Origin: Narthecium ossifragum
Taxonomy: Eukaryota > Streptophyta > Magnoliopsida > Dioscoreales > Nartheciaceae
Length of the DNA: 64,000 bases
Reading direction: 5' to 3'
Assembly: GCA_963920575.1 (NCBI GenBank)
Contig: OY986972.1
Location: 823,501-887,500, forward strand
Position numbers and translations under genes: made by a program. Within the stretch, counting starts at the first letter, position 1, and the number at the start of each line of letters is the position of its first letter. Under the pieces are notes generated by a model. That model made no database searches. It saw only the letters and a list, made by a program, of their open reading frames with translations, and had not been told where the DNA came from. Of this stretch, positions 25,328-37,678 are shown one piece after another.

Positions 25328-27110
25328 CAATGGAAAGTAACTACAAACTGGAAAGTAATTACCAATGAAAAGTAAGTATCAACTGGAAAGTAACTACCAA
25401 TGGAAAGTAAGTACCAACTGAAAAGTAATTACCAATGGAAAGTAAGCACAAACTGGAAAGTAAGTACCAACTGGGAATTAACTACAAACTTGAAAGTAAG
25501 TACAAACTGGAAAGTAGATACCAACTGGGAAGTAACTACCAACTGGAAAGTAAGTACGAACTGAAAAGTAACTAGCAACTGGGAAGTAACTATCAACTAA
25601 AAAGTAAGTACCAATTGGAAAGTAAGTACCAATTGGGAAGTAAGTACCAACTAGAAAGTAAGTACCAACTGGGAAGTAACTATCGACTGTAAAGTAAGTA
25701 CAAACTGGAAAGTAACTACCAATGGAAAGTAAGTAACTACCAACGAAAAGTAAGTACCAACTGGAAAGTAAGTACCAACTGGTAGTTACTTTTCACAATG
25801 ATACTGGTGGTAGTTACTTTCCACAATGCTGGTGGTAGTTACTTTCCACAATGATACTGGTGGTAGTTACTTTCCATAATTTGGGTGGTTACTTTTCACA
25901 ATACTAGTGGTAGTTACTTTTCACAATGTTGGTGGTAGTTACTTTCCATAATGCCAGTGGTAGTTACTTTTCATAATGCTGGTGGAAGTTACTTTCCATA
26001 ATTTTGATGGTAGTTACTTTTCATAATTTTGGTAGTTACTTTTCACAATGATGTTGGTGGTGGTTACTTTCCACAATGATGCTGGTGGTAGTTACTTTCC
26101 ATAATTTTGGTGGTATTTACTTTCCATAATTTTGGTAGTTACTTTCCACAATACTGGTAGTTACTTTCCATAATTTTGGTAGTTACTTTCCATAATTTTG
26201 GTAGTTACTTTGCATAATTTTGATAGTTATTTTCAACAATTTTGGTGGTAGTTACTTTTCATAATTTTGGTAGCTACTTTCCACAATTTTGGTGGTAGTT
26301 ACTTTCCATAATTTTGGTAGTTACTATCCATAATTTTGGTAATTACTTTCCACAATTTTGGTGGTAGTTATTTTCCATAATTTTGGTAGTTACTTTCCAC
26401 AATGCTGGTAGTTACTTTCCATAATTTTGGTAGTTGTTTCCACAATTTTGATGGTAGTTACTTTCTACAATTTTGGTAGTTACTTTCCACAATGATACTG
26501 GTGGTAGTTTCTTTCCACAATGCTGATAATAGTTACTTTCCATAATTTTAGTAGTTACTTTCAACAATGATACTGGTGGTAGTTACTTTCCACAATGCTG
26601 ATGCTGTTACTTTCCATAATGCTGATGGTAGTTACTTTCCACATTTTTTTGTAGTAATTACTTTCCATATTTTTTTGTAGTAATTACTTTCCACATTTTT
26701 TTGTGATAGTTACTTTCCAAATTTTTTGTGGTAGTTACTTTCCAAAATTCTAGTAGTTACTTTCCACAAAAAAATATGTCAAAAATAGTTACTTTTCAAC
26801 AATTCTGGTAGTTACCTTCCACAATTTTTTGTGTTAGTTACTTTCCACGATTGTGGTAGTTACCTTACACAATTTTTTGTGATAGTTACTTTCCACAATG
26901 GTGGTAGTTAGTTTTCATATTTTTCGTGACAGTTACTTTTCGCAAAGAATATGTCAAAAATAGTTACTTTTCACTTTTTTGTGGTAGTTACTTTTCACAA
27001 TTTTTTTTTGTGGTAGTTACTTTCCACAGGTCTAATTTTGATAGATACTTTTCAAAATATTGGTAGTTACTTTCCTCCACCATTTTGACGGTTACTTTCC
27101 ACAATTTTGA
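25328..27110. repeat. Inverted-orientation minisatellite array (AACTGGAAAGTAACTACC unit)
   Basis: From 25328 to about 25785 the sequence is a run of 17-20-bp units of the form 'ccaactggaaagtaagta'. From about 25785 to 27110 it continues as the reverse complement, 'tggtagttactttccacaat', with longer T-rich spacers. The switch point reads 'gtaccaactggtagttac'. Units are diverged from each other, so the array is not freshly expanded. No coding content is present. It abuts the gag-like frame that starts at 27219. Confidence 0.85.
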
Positions 27111-27218
27111 TATTTTTCTCCAATTTTCTCACCATATTTTCCTATTTTCCAACATTTTTTCTCGTTTTCTATCATTCGCCCCTAATTTTTCTACACTTTC
27201 CCTGCATATCCACCTCAA

Positions 27219-29096
27219 GTGCCAAGTTATCCTCAATCATCTCATCCTCCAAATTGGAATCAAAGGCCACCTGGGCCTTCCCCATACCAAGCTCCATATC
27301 AAACCCATCAAGCTCCTCAAGCTCCGAAATGTGACCCTTGTATTGAGGAAAGGCTTCTCAAGGCCTTGGATTCCTTTGAGTCAAGCACCCAACTTTTACA
27401 TTCTCATTCTCAATCCATTGCAAAGTTGAAAGTGCAAATAGGCCAATTGGCCAACACTATGGCAAGAAGGGAGGAGGGTAGACTTCTTAGTCAACCCATA
27501 GCAAACCCTAAAGGCCCACAGTTTGTCAATTCCACTCACGAGGAAGTGCAAGCGGTCACTACCCTCCGAAGTGAAAAGATTTTTCCTAATGTTGAGATGC
27601 CCAAAGACACCACATTAGAGCAAGAGCATGAACCTCATTTGTCTACTTCAATGAAAGACTCTCAAGCATCACCTCATCATACCACTCATAATTCTTCAAG
27701 TCCATTGCCATCTTTCAAGGAAACTGAGCCTACTTTACTCGATCCATTACCAACCAAAGCATACATTTCTAGGGCTCCATACTCTTAAGCACTAGTTGAT
27801 CCTCAAGCCACATCCCAACCTTGGAAGAGTGGCAAGTATGAGGAGATGTTAGAACTTTTCAAGAAAGTCCATATTAACCTTCCCTTGTTAGATGCCATCA
27901 AGCAAGTGCATTCTTACGCCAAATTTTTGAAAGACTTGTGTACCCATAAGAGGCAATTCAAATCTCACGTCTCCAAAAAGCTCTTCCTAATTGAGCAAGT
28001 TAGCTCTATTCTTCAACTCGATCTACCTCTGAAATTGAGAGACCCTGGCACTCCTACCATTTCTTGCATCATAGGAGATCAATTGATTGAGGGGGCTCTT
28101 CTTGATTTAGGAGCTAGTGTGAATCTCATGCCCTACTCCTTGTTTTGTAAGTTTGGCTTAGGAGAGCTCAAGCCGACCTCGAAGACTTTGCAATTGGCCG
28201 ATAGATCTATCAAGACACCACGGGGTGTTCTTGAAGACATATTAGTCAAGGTCGATAGATGTGTTTTCCCAGTCGATTTTGTGGTCTTAGACATGGAGCC
28301 CGGACCAAGCCATAAAAAGTCCATTCCCATCATTCTAAGTCGACCATTCCTTGCCACAGCCAATGCTATAATAAATTGTAGGAATGGAGTCATGACCGTT
28401 ACATTTGGCAACATGGAGATATGGCTTAACATCTTTGATGCATCTAAACATTATGCGTGTGAAAAAGAATGTTTTATGATTGATGTATGGAATGATCTTG
28501 ACGATGTTGAATGCTTGAATGATTTACTTGGTAATGATGAAGAGGTTGATGATGGTTGTTGTGATATTAATTTTCCGGCATATCAATCATTTTACGAAGA
28601 CATACCCAATTATGAGGAGGATGCTTGTGATATCAATATGCCGGTTTATGAAGTCTTTAGTGAGGATATATCAATTTTCGGGGACTCCTATGATGTTAAT
28701 ATGCCTATCTATGAGGTGTTTTGGGAGGACGTAACTAATGTTGATGAGCCGAGTTTGGTTGTTTTTCAAAAAAGGTTATCAATCTCTCATGATTGTGAGG
28801 ATGAAGGCCAATATATGTTGCCGATATTAGAGACTTTTGAAGTTTTGGACGAGGTCTTGCCCATTCTTGAATGTGATTATATAGGCGATGATTGTGTGAC
28901 CCCTTGGTGGAGGCATGCCTTTGATTTGTCGCCTTCTATATCTTCCTCCACAATAATATCTGCCACAATACTATCATTGTCCATCTCGAATGCCATCCCA
29001 TTTCCCGCGTTCATGCATACATTCATTCGGCCTTCTAAAATCGTTAATAAAGAACGTGATATCTTTTATGCTAAATTGAACATAAGGTTAAAATGA
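27219..29096 (+). pseudogene. Athila-like Ty3/gypsy gag C terminus and protease fragment
   Basis: One reading frame interrupted by a single TAA (27786-27788). The upstream part has the Athila-type gag tail ('VQIGQLANTMARREEGRL', 'AVTTLRSEK'). The downstream part has the aspartic protease region with the family's DLGAS active site ('LIEGALLDLGASVNLMPYS') followed by 'LQLADRSIKTPRGVLEDILVKVD'. The gag N-terminal domain, reverse transcriptase, integrase and LTRs are all missing. The minisatellite lies on the 5' side and the MULE on the 3' side, so the fragment is truncated at both ends. Confidence 0.8.
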
Positions 29097-29489
29097 CTTG
29101 TTATGAAAGAAACGTGATTTTATCATTGGCATTTAAATAAAGAGAGATGATACGGTGCCGACGCCACGTGGGTCGGCTGTTTGCCGACCCGACGTGGCGG
29201 GCAAAGGGGCCCACTCCCACGTGAAAGGCAGAGGCAGCGGGCTTCCCCTCATTTCTCTCTCTCTCTTTTTCCATGCCCTAGGTCCGCCGCCCAAGCTCTT
29301 CGCCCCTGCTCTTCGCCGCCGCCCCCCTTGCTGTCGCGCCGCCCCTGGTCTTCCCCCCTTTCTCTTCCCCCGCCTCCCCTGGTCTTCCTCGCCGCCCCGC
29401 CTCTGGTTTCCAGCAGCAAGAAGCCCTCGCGCATCCACCAGAGAGCGCATCCACCAGAGAGAGAGAGAGGGGTGAGGAAGCCCTAGCTC

Positions 29490-29770
29490 TTGGTCTTCGC
29501 CGCCGCCGCCGCCCCTGGTCTTCCCTACCGCTGCCGCCCCTGGTCTTCCCCAGCGCTGTCGCCCCTGGTCTTCGTCGCCGCCGCCGCCCCTGGTCTTCCC
29601 TACCGCTGCCGCCCCTGGTCTTCCCCAGCGCTGTCGCCCTGGTGTTCGTCGCCGCCGCCGCCCCTGGTCTTCCCTACCGCTGCCGCCCCTGGTCTTCCCC
29701 AGCGCCGCCGCCCCTGGTCTTGGTCGTCGCCGCCTCCCCTGGTCTTCCCTACCGCTGTCGCCCCTGGTTT
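29490..29770 (+). repeat. GC-rich ~75-bp minisatellite in the MULE leader
   Basis: About three copies of a unit containing 'gccgccgccgcccctggtc' and 'taccgctgccgcccctggtc' start near 29492, 29567 and 29642, followed by partial units. The long open frames here on both strands are a by-product of GC-rich, stop-poor repeats and I do not regard them as genes. Related 'cccctggtcttcc' motifs continue to about 30115. Confidence 0.7.
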
Positions 29771-30318
29771 CCATCGTCCCCGCCATTCAACGGAGCATGG
29801 GGCGTCTTGTCTCCGCAGATTCCCAACACCCTCCACTCCCCCTCCGATGACGCCGATCAGCTTCACCAATGCTTCGTGATCACTCTCTCTCTTCCCCGTC
29901 GCTGCCGCGCGCGATCACTTCTTCCCCACCACCCCTGGTCTTCCTCGTCGGCCCTGGTTTCCAGCATCCCAGCCAGCAGTAAGAAACCCTCGTGCATTCG
30001 CTCCTGCTCTTCGCCGCCGCCCCTGGTCTTCCCCGCCGGTGAGGAAGCCCTAGCTCCTGCTCTTCGCCGCCGCCCCTGGTCTTCCCCACCGCCACCGCCG
30101 CTGGTCTTCCCCGCTGCCCCAATCGGTGAACTTTATTGTGCATTTTCATGTGTTTCAAGCTTCGATTCGTGTTTTTTGGTGCTTAATTTTCTTGATTTGT
30201 ATCTGTTGATGTTGAGTTAGGTTTCTTGATTTCTATCTTGTTGATGATCTTTGTAGTTGTCCATATTTTCATGCTATAGAACTGAATTATTTCTTCTTTC
30301 TTTTTTCCAAATTGAAGT

Positions 30319-33026
30319 ATGGATATACATGGAAATGAGGAGTTAGATGAATCACAATTTGAAGGAGATGTCAATGAAGCTACAACAGCAGTTGAGAAAA
30401 TAGATGATCCAAACTGTGACATGACATTTGATTATGTAGATGAAGTGCACAAATATTACAGAGGTTATGGTAAACAAAAAGGCTTTTCAGTTCGTAAAAG
30501 GAGTCATAAAACAGATGTAGATGGAAATATAAATTATGTTACGTTTTGTTGCTCACGCAGTGGAAAAGTTGAGGAAGCTGAGAGCACATCAATGAGGCCG
30601 AGGCCAAATTGTAAAACAAGCTGTAGTGCAAAAATAAACGCAAGTTTGCGTGCCGATGGAAAATTCAGACTGACGAAAATTATTTTGGAACACAATCATG
30701 CATTGAGTCCATCCAAGGCAAGGTTCTTTCGTTGCAATAAAGTTTTACAACCTAGTATTAGACAGCAACTTGAATTGAATGATGAGGCTGGAGTAACGAT
30801 GAATCGTAACTTTAATACATTTGTTGTCGAAGCGAGTGGGTATGAGAATTTAACTTTTGGTGAAAGAGAATGTAGAAATTACATCAATGAAGAAAGACGT
30901 CTACGGTTGGGTGAAGGAGATGCAGAAGCTGTGTGCAATTACTTTAGGGTGATGCAACAAGTAGATCCTGGTTTCTACTATGCACTTGATATAGATAAGG
31001 AATCAAGATTACGTAATATATTTTGGGCAGATGGCCGAAGTAGAGCAGCATATGAAGCTTTTGGGGATGTCATAACATTTGATACAACTTATCTAACAAA
31101 CAAGTATGACATGCCTTTTGCTCCTTTCGTGGGCGTTAACCATCATGGACAATCAGTTTTACTTGGTTGTGGTATCTTATCAAGCGAAGACACCGATACA
31201 TTTTGCTGGCTTTTTCACAATTGGGTATGTTGTATGAACAACAAGCCTCCTGGAGGCATTATCACAGACCAAGATAGAGCTATGCAGAACGCTGTGCAAA
31301 TAGTATTTCCACCTACTACACGCCATCGGTGGTGTCTATGGCACATTTTAAAAAAATTGCCTGAGAAGCTTGGAAGTCGTAAAGATTACAAAGCTATTAA
31401 AAAAGTTTTAAAACATGCTGTTTATGAATCTCTTACTCCAGAAGCCTTCATGGACAATTGGATGAATATGATTGCACAGTTTGGTCTTGAAAAGCATAAA
31501 TGTTATCTGACATGTATGAGGAGAGAAGTAGATGGGTCCCGGCATATGTCAAAAACACATTTTGGGCGGGAATGTCCACCACACAACGAAGTGAAAGCAT
31601 AAACTCTTTTTTTGATGGCTTCGTACATTCCAAGACATGTCTTAAGCAATTTGTAGAGCAATATGATAATGCCTTGAGGAGCAGAGCAGAAAAGGAGGCT
31701 CAAGCAGATTATAGTTCCTTCCAATTTGTGATCCCACATATTACAGAATTTGCATTTGAAAGGCAGTTGCAAAAACTATATACAAGCGTGAAATTTAAGG
31801 AGTTTCAGGATGAATTGCGAAAAATTATATATTGTGATGTACATATAGTCTCCGATGAGGGCTTCATATCAAATTATATTGTCAGTGAAGTGATAAACTA
31901 CGGTCATGATCCAAATAATAGACATTACTATGTGGAAATGGTACGAAATGGTGGCATTATCCGATGTATTTGTCGTCTGTGGGAAAGCCGTGGTATCATG
32001 TGTCGACATGTAATTGCTGTGATGAGGAAAAATTGTATCAGTAAGATCCCAGATAATTATGTCTTACATAGGTGGAGGAAAGATATCAAACGGCGTCACA
32101 CAAAATTGAGTGTTGGCCACAACAACACAAGAGGTACGCCTGAGGCTCTACGTTACGATGAGATGTATGCTGAATTTCGTGAAACGGCTGATGAAGCTAT
32201 TGATTCAGATGAAAAGAAGAACATGGTCATCTTATGTTTGAAGGACATAAGAGAAAAATTATCTATAGCTAGCATACATGATAGTGGCACATTTCCACGA
32301 CACGTTGGTTCTAATTCTACACCGCATGTCATCAATGAAGGCAATACTAGATTGAGGATAAACTCTCCAATACAAATGCGACACAAAGGACGACCACCGG
32401 AGAAGAGAAAAGAGTCAATGACTGAAAAAGCTGTACGAAAAATACAAGGAAAAGGAAAAAAAATAGCAGGTATTTTTGGTCAAAAATATGTATTTGTTAT
32501 CAATTTACTTGTTTGCAAAAATATGTATGGTCAAAAATCTGTATTTTTGATCAAAATCTGCAGGTACTAGTTGATCGTCCGTTCGAAAGTGTGCAAGATG
32601 TCCATTTCCCAGTTGCATATGACCTTGACACTCAGGAGAGCATAAATGTATGTGTTATTAATTTACTTATTTGCATTTTATTTTTATTCACACTATATTC
32701 GTCTAACTACTTCGACAGCCGACGCCTGGAGGATGGATGGGAACTCCGAATTTCGTGGGCTACAACTCAGTTGCTGCCCCGTTAGAAGCAATAGAAATGC
32801 GTCAAAATTACACACACCAACAAGGAATTATGCAGCAGGGCCGTCGTCTATCCCATTTTGATATCCTTCAGGTATCAATTATGTACTTGCATGTTTATCA
32901 ATGGTATATGGCAATTCAAATTCATGATCAATATAGTTTGTTCATATTCTAATTTTTTGCGTATTCTTATAGATACAAGAGCATAGGGGTACCCAGGAGG
33001 ATGCATGGAGAAATAAAGATGTGTGA
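30319..33026 (+). pseudogene. MULE transposase, FAR1/FHY3-related, one-base frameshift
   Basis: The N terminus has a FAR1 DNA-binding zinc region ('YYRGYGKQKGFSVRKR', then C..C..HNH). It is followed by the MULE DDE domain with 'TFDTTYLTNKYDMPFAPFVG' (first Asp) and 'GGIITDQDRAMQNAV' (second Asp). Next come 'RWVPAYVKNTFWAGM' and a SWIM zinc finger of the form CxC(n)CxH ('CICRLWESRGIMCRH'). The frame from 30319 runs to 31602. The continuing domain is in another frame from about 31500, so one base has been lost near 31497-31503. After 32480 the C-terminal part seems split by short introns (acceptors near 32565 and 32718). The proposed end at 33026 is uncertain. It transposes DNA when intact; this copy is probably inactive. 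Host FAR1-family genes share the layout, but the flanking TIRs make it transposon-borne. Confidence 0.85.
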
Positions 33027-34859
33027 ATGAGGTTGAATGAAATACTTGGTTGTATTAATTTTGGGAATTAATGCACTTGGTTGAAAAGAGTACTTGGTTG
33101 TATACTTGGTTGTATTCGCAAGAAGCTTTCTCCACGCTCGAGCGCCGCCCCGTCCACCCTCGCAGCAGGCTCCCACGACCTCAGCCTGTTTCGATTTAGA
33201 TTTACCTCTTAATTTGTTAACTAGCTATTTCCTTTATGGAATTCGTAGTTCCTTTATGGAATTCGTAGTCTTGTTCATATGCTTTTTGATGTTTTCAGTA
33301 TAGCATTTAGCCTACAAACTTGTTGAATTGAGAGGAAAATCGACATGGATCATTTAGAATCCCTTCTTTTTTTCTGTACATCTTAAGCATCACAGCACAT
33401 TTCACTGTTATTGGTATGCAAATTTCATGTACGATTTTACAGAGTTTTGTTATTGGTATGCAAATTTCACTGTCTTATTTGATTTATCAAATGTCTTCCT
33501 CTTGCAGACCCTGATTAACCTGGCACCTGGAGGCTACATCATAGGTGTTCCTCTTCTCTGCTTCATGCCCGTTGTGACTCTTTAGCTTTGCTGGCAAGTG
33601 GTTTGGAGAAGATTAAGTGCAAACCGGAGAAGGCAGACCACTGATTAGTCCTCTGGTGTTCATTGTGGCATTTACTCTTCCCAAAAGGCACAAGACGTTG
33701 CAAGAGGTTGACACACATTGATGTTGAAAACTTTGTTGACGAGGTGCTTGTGAAAGACATCGAGTGGCTTCCCGGAACCAGATATAGTTGAGACACTGAC
33801 GGGATGCTATGTATTTATTTTAGTGTAATTGGCTGTTTGTTTGATGGCCGAGATGCTATGTATCATAACTTCAGTACTTCATGAATCCTATATGATATGT
33901 ATACCCAAAAAGACATGAGTAAGCAAAAGTTTTTGGTGTAATTGAATGATTTTTTAACCAACTTTATGTTTTTGGTGTAACTGTATGATTTATGTAGGCA
34001 AAAGTTCTTGGTGTAATTGTATGATTTTTGAACCAACTGTATGTTACAAGCTCAGTAATTTCCTGAATTCCAGGTTTTATTTTGGTGGACCTGCAGGTTG
34101 TGAGTGATGTTTAGATCATGTATTTCTGTAGTAGTGTGTTCATGTCTTGCTGAGTTCACTCTCTTGGCATGTTTCATGCTGTGTATTGTTGTTCTTGAAA
34201 GGTTTGAAACGGAATGAATGAATAATTTGGTACCATTCTTTATTACATTCAAAGTACACAAACAATCAGAAAAGATCTGCAAGTCTGATAGATGTTTAGA
34301 AGCTGAAGGTTTTCCAGCAGTTTCATGAAACTCTGATTTGGGTTGGCCAGTTTCCGAATGAATTTTTGACACTAGTAACTTGACCTCTATATCTTCACTG
34401 AAACTTCTTCAAAAGTTCACAAAAATTCAAGAGACAAGAGGCAAAGAATTACTTTTTTCTACATTGCTATTTTTTTCATATTTACATACAGTGACATATA
34501 CATTGTAGTGTTCAATTCACAAATTAGCATTGGCTTGTGAGCTTTCTTTTGACTAATGACTTTCCACTTTTCTTCCTCTGCTTTTCTCCGCATTAAATCT
34601 CTTTTCTTCAGGATGAGGGTATGCCTCTTAAGGGTATGTTGAAATTCTCCAAGGGTTGTGTTGAAATCTCTTTTCTGCAGCAAAATTGCAGATTATAAGA
34701 AAGACTGATCAGATATCTCAGGACAAAAATCATGCACCACTAAAGGCTTCTCTAATGCCAAAACACCTTATGTTGTTTACACATTCGAAATTTGCCACTA
34801 AGAACTCAGCCAGGTTTGATCCAAGAGAAAATAAATTGAGAGATGGATAGGTATTTTCA
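33027..34859. other. MULE interior 3' of the transposase, unassigned
   Basis: About 1.8 kb of mostly AT-rich sequence. A short piece at 33503-33575 reads 'TLINLAPGGYIIGVPLLCF' before stops, and could be a captured host fragment, but I do not recognise it. No long frame is conserved. Confidence 0.4.
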
Positions 34860-36170
34860 TGTCGCGCCCCGACCCGCGTAGGACCAACCGGGCCGGGCGA
34901 CGCGAACCGGAACTTAACCTACTGCGGAAATTTGGCGAGGTTTCCCTCTAATCGTAGTGGTTACCCTAATAAGCATAATCATCCTGTAATAAACAACAAT
35001 TATAAAGCTCAACACACAAAGCTGGAATATAGTACAAATCCTCAAACAGGGAATGTTATACAAAATCGCTCCCGTATGAGACTATCTAACCAAGGTGTAC
35101 ACGGACAGATCACAGCTCCTCAAGCTCCGCCAGACGTCGCCACGTCACCGAACACCTGCCCGGTAGGGGCAACCGAAGAAGAGCTAGCGCCAGCACCTGC
35201 AAAACGCAGCCCGGGTAGGTGTGAGCACTAAGCTCAGCAGGGACACTACACTACAACACTCACAAAGGAAGGGAACACAACAGTGTCGTCCCCAAGCAAA
35301 GCCTAGGATTATCACAGGGGTCCCATAACCCCACCGGATACCCCTGAGAGCCCCAGTCGTGGTCTTCCAGCGAACTGGTCACACACTGGGTCACACTCAG
35401 TAAGACAGGAAACGGCACTGCCAACTCACGACAGGATCCTGGGCACTGTCGGCGGGTAGCACCGCTGGGTAGTCACACCTGCCACCCAAGAGTTCTAGAA
35501 GGATTGGGTACCGGCTACACCACGACTTAGCTCAAGGCCGACACGACCTCTAAACATCAAGCACAACAGTATTCATGTCCAACTAACCCTATCATCGAAA
35601 AGACTGAATACTACAAATCGAGTCCTGGACCAAGCTACCCGCACGGTCCTAAGAGATAGATCCGGGCTACCCGGAAGCCCCGGATCGGCAACGCCCTAAC
35701 AGATGCAACTAATGCACAACACAATGCATGCTATGAACATGCGCAGAAAAGATACATGTAAGCATGCAGCAGGATGTGATGATATAAATACAAGGTCTGG
35801 GCACGGCACCCTGCCGGCCCGGGGTGGTGAACAGATAAATAAGGTCTAAGGACTGTTGCAGTGGTACCACTACCAACCGCCAGCAGTCCACACAACACCT
35901 GCACCGGAAAACAACCCCGCAAACAACAGTTCACAATGTGCAACAAGTAATGTGGCCCTCGGCGAACGCCGGCGTGAGAGGCTAGGGAAAGCAGTAGGGC
36001 CACCCGCCCGTTTATTCTAAACATCCCGGGAGTCATCACTCCCCCGGTTCACCACTGCCCCTATATAGGGCTAACATGCTTAATGTTATGTACAAGGTAT
36101 AAAACAATAAAGAAAACCAACATACAAAGCCCCTTGGGCAAAACTAGTCAAAACCCTCTCTTCTACCAAA

Positions 36171-36946
36171 GGATCGATCATCCCCTAGGGTAGGATCGAT
36201 CCTCTCAGCAACAGAGAGTAAAGCCTCACTGTCGAGACAAAAGGATCGATCCTTCCTCTCAGGAGGATCGATCATTTTCGCGACAGAGAGCACCCTTCAG
36301 ATCGCACCACGAGTGATCGATCCTTCCTCACAGGAGGATCGATCCTCTTCGCGACGAAGGACAGCCATGCTCCCCAAGAACCAGGATCGATCCTCACCAA
36401 ACTGATGATCGATCCTTCATCGGGCGGAGCATGACCAACCCAGAAGATCGATCCTTCCTCAAGGGAAGATCGATCATGATGGGTTCCGCGGCGTCCTTCC
36501 GGCGAAGAATACCGCCGGAAGAGACAACCAAAAACCACGAAACTCTGGGATCTGATAGATCAGGATCCCACGAGTCCAAAACCGGCAAAAACACAGAAAA
36601 CCAACAACTATATACGCAGATCTAAGCAATAAACCACAGATCAAACCGGAAAACTCAAAACCCTGAAGAGAGATGTCGGTAGGATCCCTACCGGAGCAAA
36701 CGCAGCTTAGATCCAAGCAGCTAGGCCTTGGATCGTCCTCAACGCCTTCGAAAATCCCAAGATCCGAGCTCAAATCACCGGGTTTTCAAAAGGATTTGAA
36801 GGAAGAAGGTTCGTCTGCTTTATAGGCAAACAAACCGACCTATGAAGGATCGATCCTTACCCAAGGAATGATCGATCACCTCATGACGATCTCACTTGAC
36901 TTTCTGGCACAAGAGGATCGATCTCTTAGCTAGAGAGGATCGATCC
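36171..36946. promoter_or_regulatory. Paired GATCGATC palindrome array, 22-bp spacing (7 pairs)
   Basis: GATCGATC cores start at 36172/36194, 36244/36266, 36315/36337, 36385/36407, 36446/36468, 36848/36870 and 36916/36938. Every pair is exactly 22 bp apart although the 14-bp linkers differ. Most pairs extend as inverted repeats (for example GGATCGATCCTTCC... with ...GGAGGATCGATC), so each pair can also form a hairpin. Consecutive pair starts are 61-72 bp apart within each cluster. The two pairs at 36848-36946 lie just upstream of the TATA box; the other five are downstream of it, in the presumed transcribed part. Confidence 0.85.
36819..36824 (-). promoter_or_regulatory. TATA box of the family A LTR
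   Basis: CCTATAAAG on the minus strand, 22 bp downstream of the nearest GATCGATC pair (36848). The position is plausible for an LTR U3 promoter; the transcription start is not known. Confidence 0.45.
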
Positions 36947-37165
36947 TTTTTTGTGCTGAAAGCTAAACTTAGGCGAGAATTCAAGCCTAAGTCCGGATCT
37001 TTCGATCCCGGGTCCCACTAACCATCCTAAACAAACATTACCACAAACATGGTCAGTGTGTGTACAAGCGCGAGTGTGGAACTAGCCGACAAGGTGCAAT
37101 TTACCAAATTGCCCTTGCGGTCCACAGCGAGCCACAGGAGGGGAGGGACGGGTCCTCACATTTCA

Positions 37166-37678
37166 TGTCAGCAAGTAGTATACCTTCGAACATCAAAACC
37201 TTTTCTCTTCATCAACCATTCCATCCATGCCTCTGAAGCCTGAAATACTCACCAAAAAGGATATCAGGATGGCAAAAGGAAATGCAAACAAGCTTGGGCT
37301 GAGCAACAACAAAAGGAAATGCAAAAGTTGGTCGTGGATGCCCTAGAACTGGATCGAGCAAGGATGCAGGAGTACCTCAAGTAGTTTACTGAGCTCGGCA
37401 CCAAAGAGGAGAGGGGTCGCCTCCTCGCTCGGTGCCGGAGAGGAGATAGGTCGGGCGGGATCTAGGGCATCGTTCGGGGGAGAGAGGTACGCCTCCTCGC
37501 TCGTCGGTGCTGGATCCTTGGGCGAGGGCTAGAGCTTCCTTCGGGTTGGGGGGGGAAGGTTGGGCGAGAGCTCGACACCGGAGAGGAGAGAGGCTGGACG
37601 GTGGCTCGGTGTCGGCGGAGAGAGGTCGCGGAGAGGAACCACGAGCTCCGGACCGGAGAGAAGTCGCAGGCGAGAACG
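37166..37678. other. MULE interior between the solo LTR and the right TIR
   Basis: A short plus-strand frame ending at 37385 reads '..AEQQQKEMQKLVVDALELD..' and is coiled-coil-like. It then passes into a GC-rich, repeat-like segment (37386-37678) matching the character of the left leader. I assign no gene. Confidence 0.4.

Larger units (their letters stand above)
34860..37160 (-). mobile_element. Solo LTR, gypsy (Tekay/Del-like ends), family A, 2301 bp
   Basis: Bounded by TG..CA and flanked by the perfect 5-bp target duplication TTTCA (34855-34859 and 37161-37165). Read on the minus strand it starts TGTGAGGACCCGTCCC and ends GGGTCGGGGCGCGACA. This matches the ends of the LTR at 39898-42462, so the two are one family. 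There is no internal domain or second LTR, hence a solo LTR made by LTR-LTR recombination. It is inserted in the MULE. A TATA box (36819-36824, minus) and a 22-bp-spaced palindrome array lie inside. Confidence 0.85.

Noticed and set aside
25328..27110. CRISPR-like regularly spaced repeat
   Set aside because: The units are contiguous, diverged and without unique spacers, and the DNA is eukaryotic. It is a minisatellite.
29133..30158. Several 90-217-residue GC-rich open frames on both strands
   Set aside because: They are repeats of a ~75-bp GC-rich unit with few stops. Composition is biased and no domain is recognisable, so they are by-products of the MULE leader and TIR.
30319..33026. Transposase region as a domesticated host FAR1/FHY3 gene
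   Set aside because: It has a frameshift and lies inside matching ~230-bp terminal inverted repeats, so it is transposon-borne.
36171..36946. Open frames across the GATCGATC arrays (repeating Asp-Arg-Ser / Gly-Ser-Ile)
   Set aside because: They arise because GATCGATC repeats are stop-free in some frames. They are not conserved between LTR copies as proteins.
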